Origin: Sclerodactyla briareus
Lineage: Eukaryota > Echinodermata > Holothuroidea > Dendrochirotida > Sclerodactylidae
Length of the DNA: 64,000 nucleotides
Assembly (NCBI GenBank): GCA_026419785.1
Contig: JAODTK010005831.1
Coordinates: forward strand, 62,001-126,000
Direction of reading: 5' to 3'
In this document: positions 62,176-64,000 of the stretch, piece by piece
Layout of the letters: each line of letters begins with the position of its first letter
How positions within the stretch are numbered: the first letter of the stretch is position 1
Notes under the pieces: model-generated
Database searches by the model: none
Seen by the model: only the letters and a program-made list of their open reading frames with translations
What the model was told of the DNA's origin: nothing
Program-made: the position numbers and the translations under genes

Positions 62176-62489
62176 ACCGTGGAATTTCTATACCGCATAA
62201 GATGCCAAACATTCACCTGTCTTACCGGGCCTTCCAATTTTCACTTTTAAAATGGGGGCTGAATTTTTCACGCCCACTTTTTATTAGTCGTTAGACCAAA
62301 CTTCCGTGAAGAATACTCTAGACGACTAGACGTCAGATGATTCTCCACTCAGATCAGTGCTGGAACGTTTCATCAAAAGTGGGATCCCTGATTCAACTGA
62401 ATTTCAATTCTATAGCGAAATTTCATTCCACCATTCAATAAGAGTTCCTTCAATTTGCCGACTGGGGGCCCAAAATGTTTCGTTCTATC

Positions 62490-62910
62490 AATAAACCGTT
62501 CACAGATTCCAGAGATGGGCCCCCACCCCATTTTCACCAGAGATATCCTGAAGAGTCGAATGTAAACGTTTAACATTTCCTCTTTTTCGAAACCTTCCCT
62601 CCTTTCTTTTAGCCCGTTTAATTACGTCCAATTGCCGCTGGAGAAATTTAAAGTTTATGTCTAAACCACTAAAATGCTGGCCGGAAGACAGCCATCCAGG
62701 CATTTTGAGCCAGCAATATCCAGACTTTGTAAGGGTTGAATGTACAAGTTTATTTTTCTCTCGTTCAAACCCTTCATCTTAAACTCTCGTTTCTCTTCTT
62801 CATTTTGGCGACTTGAGCACAAAAGTTTATTTCTATACCGCCATAGATTACTGGAGATGGCCCCCATGCCATTTTGAGCCAGCGATATTAGGATTGGTAA
62901 GGGTTGAAAA
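62490..62910 (+). repeat. Three diverged ~190 bp units
   Basis: CCATTTTGAGCCAGCGATAT-like sequence followed by TGTAAGGGTTGAATGTACAA-like sequence recurs at 62,530, 62,700 and 62,870, with a pyrimidine-rich tail each time. Confidence 0.65.
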
Positions 62911-64000
62911 TAAAAGGTGTCTTTTTTTCTTTCATAAGTGTTTTGTACTCTCTTTTGTTAATCTTTACCAAACTTTTGCCAACTGGGGCTTCAATGGTGG
63001 CCGATGCCTGTGTGAATGGGGGGGTGTCACACCCCCCTACACCCCCCCTGTGACGCCCCTGACCAGATGGGTGTCCCACATTTAGGCTCGAACTAATAAT
63101 AATAGCCATTAATAACAGAAATTGATAATAACCATTCTAAATAGAATGCAACATGGGAAATACCAGACTAGGCCTAGCCTAGACAGGTTTGGATGAAAAG
63201 AGGAAAAGAAGCGGGGGTTCGAGCAGGGTTTTGCCACTGACCTCTCTAAGAGGAGAGGAGACCTTTATTCCTTTTTTTTTTATGGTTTCTACAGGGTCTA
63301 CTAACCCGAAACATGCTTCAAATTGTTCCTTTGTAAGAGCAAACTGATCCATGGAGAAGCCTCAAAATATTCTTTCAAAAAAAAGTTGTTGGCCTGAATG
63401 GAGAAAAAAAAAAGAAATTCGCAGAATCTTCCAAAAAGGAGGCGGGGGAGGGGGACGCTAATACAATGAAATTATTTTTATTTTGCCTTCATACATTTAT
63501 GCCCAGCCCCTGAAATTCAGATAAATTATTTAGCGCCACTGTGTCAAGGCTTGGCCTACACTAGGGCATTTTGCATTGGAACACATTCGGCTAGGGGGTA
63601 CACCACAATGCTCAGTGCACTCAATCAGTCAATGCCTAAGTAAGTTGTAGCCTAATACTAATAATGAAAATACTAAATTTGACTACAGCACAGGCGAAAT
63701 CCAAACTTATTCCCGTTCACTTCAGAGGGAGACAGTCAGGAAAGTTGAACACTCACACCACTTGAAGTTAAGAGGAAGAGGAAACACCTAAAAGTTTCAA
63801 AACTACCAATATGAATACTAGACTTCTAAAAAACGCGAATATGTGCTCTTCATTTGCAGCCATATCGAGGCATCGGGAAATGATTAATCCACAAAAAAAA
63901 GTTCCATGTCTCACCCAACCCCATCCAAAAAGTATCCAAATATCACCGCAGCAGTTACGACTTCGATACAGTGACGTAGGTCGAGCGTGAGTCACACGCG
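62911..64000. other. End of window; no gene recognised
   Basis: It holds a GTGACGCCCCTGAC motif at 63,050 that is repeated in reverse at 15,627, and A/T runs. A minus-strand ATG at 63,867 (GATATGG context) begins MAANEEHIFAFFRS, discussed as a weak candidate start. Confidence 0.4.

Overview
The window is animal genomic DNA, intron- and repeat-dominated, at moderate GC except for one GC-rich block at about 43.4-51.5 kb. The organism is probably a marine invertebrate and I lean to an echinoderm. The grounds are a complete DIRS-type retrotransposon, abundant repeats with tandem GACCTT/AGGTCA motifs, very long poly-G/poly-C runs and frequent AGGCCTA/CCTAGGC words. This assignment is inference, not proof. 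I see no bacterial operon, tRNA, rRNA or CRISPR array.

Host gene. Three minus-strand exons at 39,656-39,755, 26,123-26,318 and 6,091-6,163 match, in the right order, the N-terminal tandem C2 domains of a GAP1-family Ras GTPase-activating protein (RASA2/RASA3-like). The gene would run right to left across more than 33 kb with introns of about 13 and 20 kb. The exon 1/2 junction and the interiors of exons 1 and 2 each carry a net indel, while splice sites and protein similarity are kept. The exons for the linker and first half of C2B, for the extreme N-terminus and for the RasGAP/PH part were not found. A degenerate partial copy of the second exon lies at 28.1 kb.

Mobile DNA. From 43,407 to 51,497 there is a minus-strand DIRS element of about 8.1 kb. 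It has inverted terminal repeats, an internal complementary region that joins complements of both ends, a gag-like region duplicated in tandem, reverse transcriptase/RNase H, and tyrosine recombinase. All coding parts are frameshifted and the RT active site reads YIDT, so the copy looks dead. It sits inside a ~0.5 kb dispersed repeat. Two uninterrupted copies of that repeat, at 0.33-0.83 kb (inverted) and 14.9-15.4 kb, act as empty sites and fix the element ends.

Other repeats. Two related elements have long inverted repeats whose tips are themselves near-perfect hairpins: a compact one at 54.33-56.65 kb, and a longer one ending at 36.32 kb, possibly starting at 29.58 kb. Two foldback MITEs lie at 6.34-6.61 and 23.87-24.00 kb. 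Several families occur as arrays of ~115-300 bp units (2.0-2.5, 18.9-19.5, 29.9-30.3, 38.9-39.4, 56.7-57.7, 58.0-58.4, 61.8-62.9 kb). Many of these repeats carry AGGTCA direct repeats with a 4-bp spacer, the DR4 layout of nuclear-receptor response elements, and this is the most unusual system-level signal in the window.

Most other open reading frames outside these features look like chance ORFs; one symmetric 153-bp candidate exon (23,136-23,288, plus strand) is listed with low confidence.
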